In this document: positions 15,900 through 24,612 of the stretch, piece after piece
Layout of the letters: every line of letters starts with the position of its first letter
How positions within the stretch are numbered: the stretch's first letter is position 1
Assembly (NCBI GenBank): GCA_005046945.1
Contig: SUSS01000019.1
Location: 1 to 49,612, forward strand
DNA length: 49,612 nucleotides
DNA from: Tissierella creatinini
GTDB taxonomy: Bacteria; Bacillota; Clostridia; Tissierellales; Tissierellaceae
Direction of reading: 5' to 3'
The notes under the pieces: model-generated
Databases searched by the model: none
Seen by the model: the letters and a program-made list of their open reading frames with translations, nothing else
Told to the model about the DNA's origin: nothing
Made by a program: the position numbers and the translations under genes

Positions 15900-16895
15900 G
15901 TGGCAATAGAACAAGTAGATTTAAATAAGTGGATGAGCAACAAAACTGGGATCGTGCATCCAATAGCAGCACAACTAAAGGGTAAGGATTTTATATCCCT
16001 ACATGATTTTTCAACTGATGAGTTAAAGTATATTCTTAACTTTGCACACGATTTAAAATTAAAACAAAAGGAAGGGCAACCTCATCACATTCTTAAAGGA
16101 AAGACCCTAGGCATGATATTTCAAAAGAGTTCCACTAGAACGAGAGTATCTTTTGAAGTAGGAATGTATCATTTGGGAGGGACCGCTCTATTTCTATCCT
16201 CTAATGATCTTCAGATTGGCAGAGGTGAACCCATTAAGGACACAGCCAGAGTATTATCCAGATATGTGGATGGCATAATGATTAGAACCTATTCCCATGA
16301 TGATGTACTAGAACTAGCTAAATACTCCGATGTTCCTGTAATAAATGCACTTACGGACCTTTTGCATCCTTGTCAAATACTTGCTGATTTGATGACTATT
16401 GAAGAACATCACGGTAAGCTTAAAGGCGAAAAACTAACATATATAGGTGATGGGAATAATATAGCTCATTCACTTATGTTTGGAGGAGCAAAGATGGGCA
16501 TGCATGTAGTAATAGCAGCCCCTGAAGGGTATCAACCTAATCCAGAAGTGGTTAAACTTGCGAAGGAAGATGCCAAGTTAAGTGGAGGGTCTATTACAGT
16601 AACGGAAGATATTAAAGAAGCGTCTAAAAATACCAATGTACTCTATACCGATGTATGGGCAAGTATGGGTCAAGAAGAAGAGGCAAATGAACGAATTAAA
16701 CATCTTAAATCATATCAAATAAATAGCGAGCTTTTAAAACTTGCTCATGATAATTGCATAGTAATGCACTGTTTGCCAGCACATAGAGGTGAGGAAATCA
16801 CCGAGGAAGTACTAGAGGGACCACAGTCCGTAGTATTTGATGAAGCTGAAAATCGCTTACATGCACAAAAAGCCATTATGGCATTGACTATGTAG
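15900..16895 (+). CDS. argF: Ornithine carbamoyltransferase
   Basis: 331 residues with the carbamoyl-phosphate motif SSTRTRVSFE, the HPCQILADLMT loop, and the ornithine loop HCLPAHRGEE. It converts ornithine and carbamoyl phosphate to citrulline. Without other arg biosynthetic genes next to it except argG, the anabolic direction is supported by that pairing; catabolic arginine-deiminase partners are absent. The start is GTG, 8 bases after AGGAGG; the nearby ATG at 15894 is out of frame. Its ribosome site can be hidden by the leader hairpin. Confidence 0.95.
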   Translation: MAIEQVDLNKWMSNKTGIVHPIAAQLKGKDFISLHDFSTDELKYILNFAHDLKLKQKEGQPHHILKGKTLGMIFQKSSTRTRVSFEVGMYHLGGTALFLSSNDLQIGRGEPIKDTARVLSRYVDGIMIRTYSHDDVLELAKYSDVPVINALTDLLHPCQILADLMTIEEHHGKLKGEKLTYIGDGNNIAHSLMFGGAKMGMHVVIAAPEGYQPNPEVVKLAKEDAKLSGGSITVTEDIKEASKNTNVLYTDVWASMGQEEEANERIKHLKSYQINSELLKLAHDNCIVMHCLPAHRGEEITEEVLEGPQSVVFDEAENRLHAQKAIMALTM

Positions 16896-16930
16896 ATGTT
16901 TAAAGAAGACGATTAGGGGGCTATTTTAAG

Positions 16931-18127
16931 ATGAAAAAAGTTGTGTTAGCGTACTCAGGAGGACTAGATACATCAGTTATTATTCCTTGGTTAAAAGAAA
17001 ATTACGGTTATGATGTAATTGCAGTAGCAGGATATGTAGGTCAAGGTGATGATATGGAGGCAGTTAAGAAAAAGGCCATCAAATCAGGTGCCAGCAAGAT
17101 TTATGTAGAGGATATAAGAGAAGAATTTTTAACTGAATATGTATGGCCAGGATTAAAGGCTGGATGTATATATGAGCATAAATATCTATTGGGTACCGCA
17201 TTTGCAAGACCGGTTATAGCTAAGAGATTAGTAGAAATTGCACTTCAGGAAGGGGCAGAAGCAATCTGTCATGGTTGTACCGGAAAGGGAAATGACCAGG
17301 TTCGTTTTGAACTTACTATTAAAGCCCTTGCACCGGAGATGAAGATTATAGCACCATGGAGAATCTGGGATATTAAATCTAGAGATGACGCTATAGAATA
17401 TGCTGAAAAAAGAGGCATAGAGGTTCCGGTAACTAAGGCTCGTCCTTATAGTATGGACGGAAACCTATGGCACTTAAGCCATGAAGGTGGAGACTTAGAG
17501 TTTCCTTGGAATGAACCAAAGGAAGACCTTTATCTAGTAATAACTCCACCAGAGAAAGCACCTGATACCCCAACTTATGTTGAGATAGATTTTGAAAAGG
17601 GAATACCTGTAGCAGTTGATGGCCAAAAATTAGGAGCAATAGAGCTTTTGGAAAAACTAAATGCCCTAGGAGCTGCTAATGGAGTAGGTATTGATGACAT
17701 AGTAGAAAATAGATTAGTAGGGATGAAATCCAGAGGAGTTTATGAAACTCCTGGAGGAACTATATTATTTAAAGCTCACCAAGAGCTGGAATATTTGACT
17801 CTAGACCGTCAAACAATGCACTATAAGGAGCTTATTGCTTCCAAATATGCAGAGTTAGTATATGATGGAATGTGGTTTACAACAATAAGAGAAGCATTGG
17901 CAGCTTTCGTAGATGTAACACAGGAAACATGTACAGGAACTGTAAGAATGAAGTTATACAAAGGAAATTGTACAGTAGCAGGAACTAAGTCTCCTTATTC
18001 ATTATATAGCGAAGATTTGGCTACCTTTGGTGAAAGTGACTACAATCAAAAGGATTCTGAAGGATTTATAAATTTATTCGGACTTCCATTAAAGACAAAG
18101 GCCATAATGCAAAAATTAAATAAATAA
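16931..18127 (+). CDS. argG: Argininosuccinate synthase
   Basis: 398 residues with the N-type ATP-pyrophosphatase loop AYSGGLDTS at the N-terminus, and the downstream [15 protein letters not shown] and [15 protein letters not shown] signatures. It joins citrulline and aspartate using ATP. It lies 35 bases after argF with a GGGGG ribosome site and is presumably in the same transcript. argH is not present in the window. No clear terminator follows, so transcription may continue into the second leader and the binding-protein gene. Confidence 0.96.
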   Translation: MKKVVLAYSGGLDTSVIIPWLKENYGYDVIAVAGYVGQGDDMEAVKKKAIKSGASKIYVEDIREEFLTEYVWPGLKAGCIYEHKYLLGTAFARPVIAKRLVEIALQEGAEAICHGCTGKGNDQVRFELTIKALAPEMKIIAPWRIWDIKSRDDAIEYAEKRGIEVPVTKARPYSMDGNLWHLSHEGGDLEFPWNEPKEDLYLVITPPEKAPDTPTYVEIDFEKGIPVAVDGQKLGAIELLEKLNALGAANGVGIDDIVENRLVGMKSRGVYETPGGTILFKAHQELEYLTLDRQTMHYKELIASKYAELVYDGMWFTTIREALAAFVDVTQETCTGTVRMKLYKGNCTVAGTKSPYSLYSEDLATFGESDYNQKDSEGFINLFGLPLKTKAIMQKLNK

Positions 18128-18172
18128 GTTTTGGTCAATTATTGGTAAAAACCATTAAAGGAGGTATTAATC

Positions 18173-18268
18173 TTGCTAAGTAGAATATTTAACAAGATAC
18201 TCTGGAAACCTAAATTCGGCATTAAGAATAAGATTTCCGAAGGTCGAAGGAGTTCCTCACTATTTTAG
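18173..18268 (+). CDS. 31-residue leader peptide upstream of the binding-protein gene
   Basis: A second copy of the leader ORF: AAAGGAGG, TTG start, 31 codons, TAG stop. The peptide begins MLSRIFNK and ends KNKISEGRRSSSLF with CGA AGG at 18245-18250. Bases 18222-18264 are identical to 15826-15868 (43 of 43, including all wobble positions), and the start region is also nearly identical. The middle has diverged. It precedes a polar-amino-acid-binding lipoprotein, so the leader type marks two arginine-related transcription units rather than one gene family. Confidence 0.75.
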   Translation: MLSRIFNKILWKPKFGIKNKISEGRRSSSLF

Positions 18269-18307
18269 AAGTTAGTTAGCGATTTTTAAGCTAAAAAATA
18301 GGGGGAA
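18253..18307 (+). promoter_or_regulatory. Hairpin sequestering the binding-protein Shine-Dalgarno
   Basis: TTCCTC (18253-18258) pairs with GGGGAA (18302-18307) including one U.G pair, and CTATTTT (18260-18266) pairs with AAAATAG (18295-18301), with A18259 bulged. This is the same 13-pair, one-bulge helix as at argF. The loop is longer (28 bases) and contains a nested TTAGC/GCTAA hairpin. Relative to argF, one pair changes from A-U to U-A and one from U-A to U.G, which is pairing-preserving variation. Confidence 0.75.
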
Positions 18308-18313
18308 TATAAA

Positions 18314-19177
18314 ATGATAAAGAAAATACTAGTTATATTAATGGTAGCATCAATGATGATTTCACTTGGAGCATGTGCAAATTCAGGTAATACAACTAAA
18401 GAGACCGAAACACCGGCAGTAGAAGAACCGAAAACGGAAGAACTGCCAGCTGAAAGTGGAAAAATAGCTGAGATTAAAGAAAAAGGCAAGATAGTTCTTG
18501 GAACTGCAGCAGGTTATCCACCATTTGAATTTCACAAGATTATCGATGGAAAAGATCAAATAGTAGGTGTGGATATAGAAATTGCTAAGAGAATTGCTCA
18601 AGAATTAGGTGTAGACCTTGAAATAGTTGATATGAAGTTTGAAGGTGTAATTCCGGCACTAGTAACTGATGATATAGATATGATAATCGCAGGTATGGTT
18701 GCCACTGAGGAGAGAACAAAAGTTGTAGATTTTTCTGTACCATATTATCAAGCAAAGCACAAACTTGTAGTTAAAATAGATGATAAGGACAAATATAAGA
18801 CTTTTGAAGATGTAGATGTTGCAGGTTTAAAAATTGGAGTACAAAAAGCTACCACACAGGAAGCATTAGCCAATGAGATGTTTAAAAATGCAGAAGTGGT
18901 TGCTATAAGTAAATTGCCCGACGTTGTTTTGGAATTAAAAAATGGCAAGATAAATGCTACAATTATTGCAGAGCCAGTAGCAAATGCTTATGTTAAACAA
19001 AATCAGGACTTATATGTAGCAGAAGCAGATCTAGGTCAAGAGCCTGGAATTAACATAGCTGTTAATAAAGGAAATCAAGATTTAGTAGATTTTATAAACG
19101 TAATCGTTGAAGATATGAAATCAAAAGGTGAAGTTCTTCAATTATTAGATGAAGCAACTGCCTTATCAGAACAATAA
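18314..19177 (+). CDS. Amino-acid ABC transporter substrate-binding lipoprotein, probably arginine
   Basis: 287 residues. A lipoprotein signal (lipobox SLGAC, Cys at residue 21) and an acidic linker precede a family-3 solute-binding domain. It has GYPPFEFHK, GVDIEIAKRIAQELG, a MIIAGMVATEERTKVVDFSVPYY signature and GLKIGVQKATTQE. The family binds polar amino acids. The shared arginine leader and position after argG suggest arginine, ornithine or citrulline. No permease or ATPase gene follows; only 60 bases remain before a terminator, so it works with transporter parts encoded elsewhere or is an orphan. Confidence 0.88.
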   Translation: MIKKILVILMVASMMISLGACANSGNTTKETETPAVEEPKTEELPAESGKIAEIKEKGKIVLGTAAGYPPFEFHKIIDGKDQIVGVDIEIAKRIAQELGVDLEIVDMKFEGVIPALVTDDIDMIIAGMVATEERTKVVDFSVPYYQAKHKLVVKIDDKDKYKTFEDVDVAGLKIGVQKATTQEALANEMFKNAEVVAISKLPDVVLELKNGKINATIIAEPVANAYVKQNQDLYVAEADLGQEPGINIAVNKGNQDLVDFINVIVEDMKSKGEVLQLLDEATALSEQ

Positions 19178-19236
19178 CAAGGTGAAGATGCATACTAGTT
19201 TCAGTGGTGTGAGACAATTGCTTCCGATAATTAAAC

Positions 19237-19280
19237 AAAAATTAATAAACCCCTGGTTATCCAGGGGTTTATTAATTTTT
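19237..19280. terminator. Strong bidirectional terminator
   Basis: AAATTAATAAACCCCTGG and CCAGGGGTTTATTAATTT form an 18-pair perfect stem with a TTAT loop between the binding-protein gene and the convergent aspartokinase. The aspartokinase stop codon lies within the 3' arm. Confidence 0.9.
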
Positions 19281-20258
19281 CAAGAAATAGTTGTAAAGCT
19301 TATTTCCAAAAAGCTTTACATTCTCATCGTTTACAACAAACTCTATACAATTATGGTTAGAGTCGGTCTTAAATATAATCTTATTATTTTCTTTGATAAA
19401 GTGAATAACTTTCTCCATAATAGTATTGTAATACTTAGGATTGTAAAAGAATGATACTAATGTCTTATTCTCTAAAGGCTTTATTGCAAAACCCTTAATG
19501 ATATTATCATTTCCTTCTTCAGAAATTAGTGTGCCTTCATCATTGTTAAAAGTTGAAAGGATTCTTATTGGAATATGGTGTTTCATGCCGATCTTGACTG
19601 CTCTTGGATGAATAACGGAAGCCCCATTTGATGCTAAATTATACATATCCATATAGGATATTTTTCTAAGATAAAGAGGATTAGGTACTATAGTAGGGTC
19701 CATAAGTGCAACCCCCGGTACATCAGTATAGATATATACTTCATCAGCATCTAGATAAGCTCCTAAAGCAACTGCTGTTGTATCGCTTCCTCCTCTTCCC
19801 AAGGTAGTAATTTCCATTTCTTTAGTCATACCCTGAAAGCCTGCTACAACTACGATTTTACCCTCATCTATATGTTTTATTATTCTATTAATATTAATCT
19901 CAAGAATTTTACTTGTATTAAAGTCATTATCCGTAAGTATTCCAGCTTGAAAGCCTGTTAGTGGCTCAGACTTAAGACCTATGCTTTCCAGTAAATGTGC
20001 TACAATAGCTGCCGATATGATTTCGCCACAGGACATTATAAAATCTTTTTTCTTAGGATCAATTTTTTTATCTATTAACTCCAACTGATTTATAAGAGTA
20101 TCAGTTGAATATGGCTCTCCCATTCGTCCTATTGCTGATACTACGACTACAATTTTATCCCCCTTAGCTGAATGATTTTGTATATGTTTAAGGAAATCGC
20201 TATTCTTATCAATATTCTTAAGGGATGTACCTCCAAATTTTAATACTACTATGCTCAT
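19272..20258 (-). CDS. dapG: Aspartate kinase with shortened regulatory region
   Basis: 328 residues. The amino-acid-kinase domain (1 to about 235) has KFGGTSL, the FIMSCGEIISAAI helix, and TTLGRGGSDTTAVAL for ATP and aspartate binding. The family usually has about 400 residues with two ACT domains. Here only about 90 residues follow the kinase, enough for one divergent ACT. It makes aspartyl phosphate, the first step to lysine and dipicolinate. DapG is the name used in Bacillus, where the gene joins the dpaAB operon; proximity to dpaAB and dapA supports that role here. It is divergent from dapA. Confidence 0.88.
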   Translation of the reverse strand: MSIVVLKFGGTSLKNIDKNSDFLKHIQNHSAKGDKIVVVVSAIGRMGEPYSTDTLINQLELIDKKIDPKKKDFIMSCGEIISAAIVAHLLESIGLKSEPLTGFQAGILTDNDFNTSKILEININRIIKHIDEGKIVVVAGFQGMTKEMEITTLGRGGSDTTAVALGAYLDADEVYIYTDVPGVALMDPTIVPNPLYLRKISYMDMYNLASNGASVIHPRAVKIGMKHHIPIRILSTFNNDEGTLISEEGNDNIIKGFAIKPLENKTLVSFFYNPKYYNTIMEKVIHFIKENNKIIFKTDSNHNCIEFVVNDENVKLFGNKLYNYFLKN

Positions 20259-20382
20259 AATATACCTCCTCCATATGAATTTCTACTTTATTCTATTCAT
20301 CTAGTATTAAATTGTTGAAGAATATTAGCAAATAGCAATATATAACATAGAATAAATTAGTACAATTTTTAGGAGGGGTTTT

Positions 20383-21258
20383 ATGGTTAATTGGGGAAGA
20401 TTGATAACTGCTATGGTCACACCATTTGATGAAGAATTAAATGTTGATTATGATGGAGCTGTAAAATTAGGAAAACAGCTAGTAGAAGAGGGAACTACCG
20501 CCCTTGTTATCACAGGAACTACCGGTGAGGCACCAACCCTTACCTCTGAAGAGAGGGTAGCATTATACAGAAGGATGAAGTTGAAAGTGGACGTACCAAT
20601 AATTGCAGGTGTAGGTACAAATTCAACCAAGAATACTATTGAAAATGCTAAAGCCGCACAAGAAGCAGGTGCAGATGGATTGCTGGTTGTGACCCCATAT
20701 TATAATAAACCGGATCAAGATTCACTATATGAACATTTTAAGAATGTAGCAGAATCTGTAGATTTACCTATTATGCTATATAATGTACCTGGGAGAACAG
20801 GCTGTAACATGTTGCCGGATACCTTAGTAAGATTGGCAAAAATAGAGAACATAGTAGCCTTGAAGGAAGCGAGTGGTAATATAGTCCAAATGTCAGAGAT
20901 ATTGAGAGATGTTCCGGATGATTTTCTTATCTATACAGGTGATGATGTAATGCTTCTTCCTGCTTTAGCAGTTGGAGCATATGGAGTAGTGAGCGTATGC
21001 TCACACGTGGTGGGGCTTGAGATGAAGGAGATGATTGATGCCTTTGTAGCAAATGATACTATTAAAGCAAGAGAAATACATCTAAAGCTTCTAAAGATAT
21101 TCCAAACTCTATTTATAATTGCAAATCCAATTCCGGTTAAGGCAGCACTTAATATGACTGGCACAAATGTAGGAGGCTTAAGACTACCTCTTACGGAAGC
21201 TAGGGAAAACATTTTGAAAATTATAGAAGCTGAACTTAGAGTGCTAGGAAAACTATAA
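20383..21258 (+). CDS. dapA: 4-hydroxy-tetrahydrodipicolinate synthase
   Basis: 291 residues of TIM-barrel N-acetylneuraminate-lyase fold. Seen are the TGTTGEAPTL phosphate-type loop, catalytic Tyr133 in LYNVPGRT, and Schiff-base Lys161 in ALKEASG. It condenses aspartate semialdehyde with pyruvate, supplying both lysine and the substrate chain for DpaAB. It has a strong TAGGAGGGG ribosome site, is divergently placed from dapG, and is followed by a terminator. No lysine riboswitch is visible in the 124-base intergenic region. Confidence 0.96.
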   Translation: MVNWGRLITAMVTPFDEELNVDYDGAVKLGKQLVEEGTTALVITGTTGEAPTLTSEERVALYRRMKLKVDVPIIAGVGTNSTKNTIENAKAAQEAGADGLLVVTPYYNKPDQDSLYEHFKNVAESVDLPIMLYNVPGRTGCNMLPDTLVRLAKIENIVALKEASGNIVQMSEILRDVPDDFLIYTGDDVMLLPALAVGAYGVVSVCSHVVGLEMKEMIDAFVANDTIKAREIHLKLLKIFQTLFIIANPIPVKAALNMTGTNVGGLRLPLTEARENILKIIEAELRVLGKL

Positions 21259-21264
21259 AATAAA

Positions 21265-21306
21265 TAGAACCTAGGTACTAAAATACAGTCCTAGGTTCTG
21301 GTTTTA
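21265..21306 (+). terminator. Terminator after dapA
   Basis: AGAACCTAGG and CCTAGGTTCT form a 10-pair stem with a 14-base loop, followed by GGTTTTAT. Confidence 0.7.
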
Positions 21307-21326
21307 TCTTTGAATTGTGAATTGTT

Positions 21327-22571
21327 TTAAAGTTCATGTATGAATAATCCACTTCTTAGCTTAGGTTCAAACCATGTGGATTTAGGTGGCATTATTTCCC
21401 CTTCATCTGCTATTTTCATTAGCTGGTCAATAGTTACAGGATATAGTGAGAAAGCAACCCTCATACCATCATCAACTCTTATTTCCAGTTCAGTCAGGCC
21501 TCTTATTCCACCGACAAAGTCTATTCGACTATCTACTCTAGGGTCTACTATGCCAAGAATTGGATTTAGGATATTGTTTTGAAGTATGGAGACATCTAGG
21601 CTTTCCACAATATTATCAGGATTAAAAATACCTTCTTTAGCTTCAAGTCTGTACCAAGTTTTATCTAGATACATTCCAAATGTGTGTGCTTTCTCTGGCC
21701 TATATTGATTTGTTGTGTCAAGAGGGGTTACGATAAACTTTTCTTTAATAAGTTCTAGAAATTCTGTTTCAGAAAATTCATTAAGGTCTTGGATTACCCT
21801 GTTATAATCCATTATATAAAGGTCCTTATCCGGAAATAATACTGAGAGGAAATAGTTGAACTCTTCAGTACCATCGTAATCAGGATATTCCGCACGTCTT
21901 TTTAAACCAACTTTAACAGCTGAAGCTGAACGGTGATGACCATCTGCAATATATAAACTTTCTACACCCTTAAATAATTCAGTTATCTTATTGATGGTTG
22001 ACCAATCATCAATAACCCATACTGTATGTCCTATGTGGTCATTGGATATAAAGTCATAGACAGGTTCATGATTATCTATCCAACTTTGGATTAAATCATC
22101 TATTTCAGCCTTATTTCTATAGGTTATAAAGATAGGCCCTGTATTTGCATTAGTATAGTCTACATGGTTGATTCTATCCATTTCCTTATCGGCTCTTGTC
22201 TTTTCATGCTTTAAAATAATATTATTCATATAGTCATCGATAGATGTACACCCAACCAAGCCGGTTTGTGACCTTGAGTCCATGGTTTGTCTATATATAT
22301 AGTATCTATCTTCGGCATCTTTGACAAATATTCCCTTATTAATCATATCTTTAAGATTGTCCCTTGCTTTTTCATAAACTAAAGCATCGTGGATATCTAC
22401 TTCTGGGTCCAAGTCAATCTCAGCCTTGTCTACATGAAGAAATGAATATGGATTATTTTCTACCATATTTCTTGCCTCATTAGAGCTTAAAACATCATAT
22501 GGAAGAGCTGCTACCTTGCTAGCCAGTTGGGGAGTAGGTCTATATGCCTTAAAGGGTTTTAAAATTGCCAT
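21327..22571 (-). CDS. DUF1015 family protein
   Basis: 414 residues, the typical full length for this family. The N-terminus ILKPFKAYRPTPQLASKVAALPYDVLSSNEAR is the DUF1015 hallmark. The middle has YIADGHHRSASA (about residues 205-216), a conserved motif probably lining an active site, and the C-terminus ends PPKSTWFEPKLRSGLFIHEL. The protein is cytosolic. Its biochemical role is not established to my knowledge. It stands alone on the minus strand with an AAGGAGG ribosome site and shares a divergent intergenic region with cobU. Confidence 0.85.
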   Translation of the reverse strand: MAILKPFKAYRPTPQLASKVAALPYDVLSSNEARNMVENNPYSFLHVDKAEIDLDPEVDIHDALVYEKARDNLKDMINKGIFVKDAEDRYYIYRQTMDSRSQTGLVGCTSIDDYMNNIILKHEKTRADKEMDRINHVDYTNANTGPIFITYRNKAEIDDLIQSWIDNHEPVYDFISNDHIGHTVWVIDDWSTINKITELFKGVESLYIADGHHRSASAVKVGLKRRAEYPDYDGTEEFNYFLSVLFPDKDLYIMDYNRVIQDLNEFSETEFLELIKEKFIVTPLDTTNQYRPEKAHTFGMYLDKTWYRLEAKEGIFNPDNIVESLDVSILQNNILNPILGIVDPRVDSRIDFVGGIRGLTELEIRVDDGMRVAFSLYPVTIDQLMKIADEGEIMPPKSTWFEPKLRSGLFIHEL

Positions 22572-22753
22572 GTAATTACCTCCTTATAGGTATCTTTAAT
22601 GTAATCATGAGAGATTAAATTACATTTACCCAAAAATAGAGATTAATATCTCAAAATCTAAAATTGACCACTAATTTACAAAATTCAATCACTGTGATAT
22701 CATATTTAAATATAGGGAAATGCAGACAAAATTTAAATGAAAAGAGGAACAGA

Positions 22754-23290
22754 ATGATTTATCTAGTCACAGGTGGTGCAAGAAGCGGTAAAAGCTCCTT
22801 TGCCGAAAGCTTATTTGAACATAGGAAAGATGTTGTCTATATTGCAACCTCCAGAGTATATGATGAAGAAATGGATGAAAGGATACAACTACATAGAAAT
22901 AGTAGGCCAGGTACTTGGCGAACTTATGAAGGGAATTATAACCTTAAGGATGCGATAGGGGTAGAGGGCGCATATCTTTTAGACTGCGTAACAGTACTTA
23001 CATCCAACATTATGTTTGATATTACCCAGGATGCGGAGTATATAGATTATAGACTTCAGAATCAAGTGGAAGACAAGGTAGTAAATGAAATTGAAGAACT
23101 AATACAAATTGTGAGTGAAAGTAATAAAGACTTGGTACTAGTAACCAATGAAGTAGGAGACTCAATCGTTCCTGACCACCATATATCCAGGGTCTTTAGA
23201 GATATCCAGGGAAGGGTAAACCAAAGGTTGGCAAAGCTGTCTGATTATGTTTATTTGGTGTGTTGTGGCATACCGGTGAAGATAAAATGA
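22754..23290 (+). CDS. cobU: Adenosylcobinamide kinase / guanylyltransferase
   Basis: 178 residues from the ATG at 22754, chosen because homologues start directly before the P-loop and GAGGA precedes it; a longer frame from 22664 has no ribosome site. The P-loop is TGGARSGKS. H47, in IQLHRNSRPGTWRT, is the likely guanylylated histidine. It phosphorylates adenosylcobinamide and makes GDP-cobinamide for nucleotide-loop assembly. It opens a cobU-cobS-cobC cluster and overlaps cobS by 4 bases. Confidence 0.93.
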   Translation: MIYLVTGGARSGKSSFAESLFEHRKDVVYIATSRVYDEEMDERIQLHRNSRPGTWRTYEGNYNLKDAIGVEGAYLLDCVTVLTSNIMFDITQDAEYIDYRLQNQVEDKVVNEIEELIQIVSESNKDLVLVTNEVGDSIVPDHHISRVFRDIQGRVNQRLAKLSDYVYLVCCGIPVKIK

Positions 23291-24027
23291 TAGATGGACT
23301 AGTATTAGCTTTTCAGTTCTTTACTAGGCTGCCAATAAATAGGATTGTGGAATTCAATGAGCAAAACATTAGAAAAAGCATATTTTTCTTTCCCTTAGTA
23401 GGTGGGCTAATTGGATTGATTGCAGGCTTAATATATTATCCTATCTCAACTATAAACAGGGATATGGCAAGTCTATTAGCCCTAATCTGTTTGATATTTT
23501 TAACAGGAGGACTTCATATAGATGGGCTTTCGGATACCTTTGATGGCTTTTTATCCAATAAGGAAAAGGATAGAATTCTTGAAATAATGAAGGATAGCCA
23601 TATTGGTGCTTATGGTGCTTTAAGTATGCTAGTCCTCTTATTAGCTAAATTTATAATCATATCAAGCTTTGACAAAGGACTTGTACTGGCACTTATTCTT
23701 TCATTAGCAAATTCAAGATTTGTAGTATCAAGAATCATTTCCTATAAGAAAAATGCAAGACTGGGAGGATTAGGGGATATGTTCCATAATTCTAGACCTG
23801 GTAATGCAATAATCATTATAGGACTAATATATATAGTAGTGATTTCATTTATTAATATTCTATATATTATTCCACTATTAGTTAACTTTTTAGTAGGTGA
23901 GTTGTTTTCTATTTGGTCTTACAAAAAAATTGGAGGAATGACTGGAGATACATATGGAGCCATAATAGAAATAGGTGATACCATATCCTTACTAAGCTTT
24001 TGGGGGGTCATGATTTGGATATATTGA
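23287..24027 (+). CDS. cobS: Cobalamin synthase (adenosylcobinamide-GDP ribazoletransferase)
   Basis: 246 residues of integral membrane protein. Marks are FQFFTRLPI at the N-terminus, the substrate motif GGLHIDGLSDTFDGF, and KDSHIGAYGAL. It joins alpha-ribazole or its phosphate to GDP-cobinamide. The ATG lies in an ATGA overlap with the cobU stop. The gene end contains the start of cobC, so the three are translationally coupled. Confidence 0.94.
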   Translation: MIDGLVLAFQFFTRLPINRIVEFNEQNIRKSIFFFPLVGGLIGLIAGLIYYPISTINRDMASLLALICLIFLTGGLHIDGLSDTFDGFLSNKEKDRILEIMKDSHIGAYGALSMLVLLLAKFIIISSFDKGLVLALILSLANSRFVVSRIISYKKNARLGGLGDMFHNSRPGNAIIIIGLIYIVVISFINILYIIPLLVNFLVGELFSIWSYKKIGGMTGDTYGAIIEIGDTISLLSFWGVMIWIY

Positions 24028-24584
24028 TGATTAGACATGGTGAGTCCGAGGACAATTTAGCTAAAGTTCTAAGCAGACCCACAGCTTGTCTTACAGATAA
24101 AGGAATAAGTCAAATAAAGAAAACAAAGGAACTCTTGAAGGGTTACCAGTTTCAAAAAGTCTATTATAGTCCCTTAAGGAGAACAGATGAAACAAGGTTT
24201 CATCTAGGTCTAGATGGGATAGAGGAAGATCGAATAATAGAGATAAATTTTGGAATATTTGAAGGGTTAGGATACGAAGATTTTACCGCGAAATATCCAG
24301 AGGAATCCAAATTCTGGGTAGATGACCCATTTACCTATGAGATTCCTAATGGTGAAAGTATTTATATGGTCTATGAAAGGGTAAAGAACTTTTTAGAGCA
24401 TGTAGTAGAGAATGACGTAGATATTCTTCTAGTAACCCATGAAGGAATAATTAGGATAATTTGCTCTTGGGTTTTCGATGATCCTAATTACTTTTTTAAA
24501 TTTAAAGCTGAAAACGGAAGTATAAGTATTATTTCTATTAATGAAGGGTATAAGTACATTAAAAAGTTGAATTGCCATACATAA
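24015..24584 (+). CDS. cobC: Alpha-ribazole phosphatase-type histidine phosphatase
   Basis: 189 residues from a TTG at 24015, selected because GGGGGG lies 7 bases upstream and the product then begins MDILMIRHGES, the family's normal N-terminus. An ATG at 24027 would cut into the first strand. The RHGE motif carries the phospho-histidine. VYYSPLRRTDET and LLVTHEGIIRI supply the other active-site Arg and His. Position after cobU-cobS supports dephosphorylation of alpha-ribazole-5'-phosphate. A second RHG-family gene at 26855 may overlap in role. Confidence 0.85.
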   Translation: MDILMIRHGESEDNLAKVLSRPTACLTDKGISQIKKTKELLKGYQFQKVYYSPLRRTDETRFHLGLDGIEEDRIIEINFGIFEGLGYEDFTAKYPEESKFWVDDPFTYEIPNGESIYMVYERVKNFLEHVVENDVDILLVTHEGIIRIICSWVFDDPNYFFKFKAENGSISIISINEGYKYIKKLNCHT

Positions 24585-24612
24585 TATATATTCAGAACAT
24601 TAGAGGTGTATC

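Noticed and set aside
20259-20382. Lysine riboswitch between dapG and dapA
   Set aside because: The 124-base region is too short and lacks the conserved aptamer elements on either strand.
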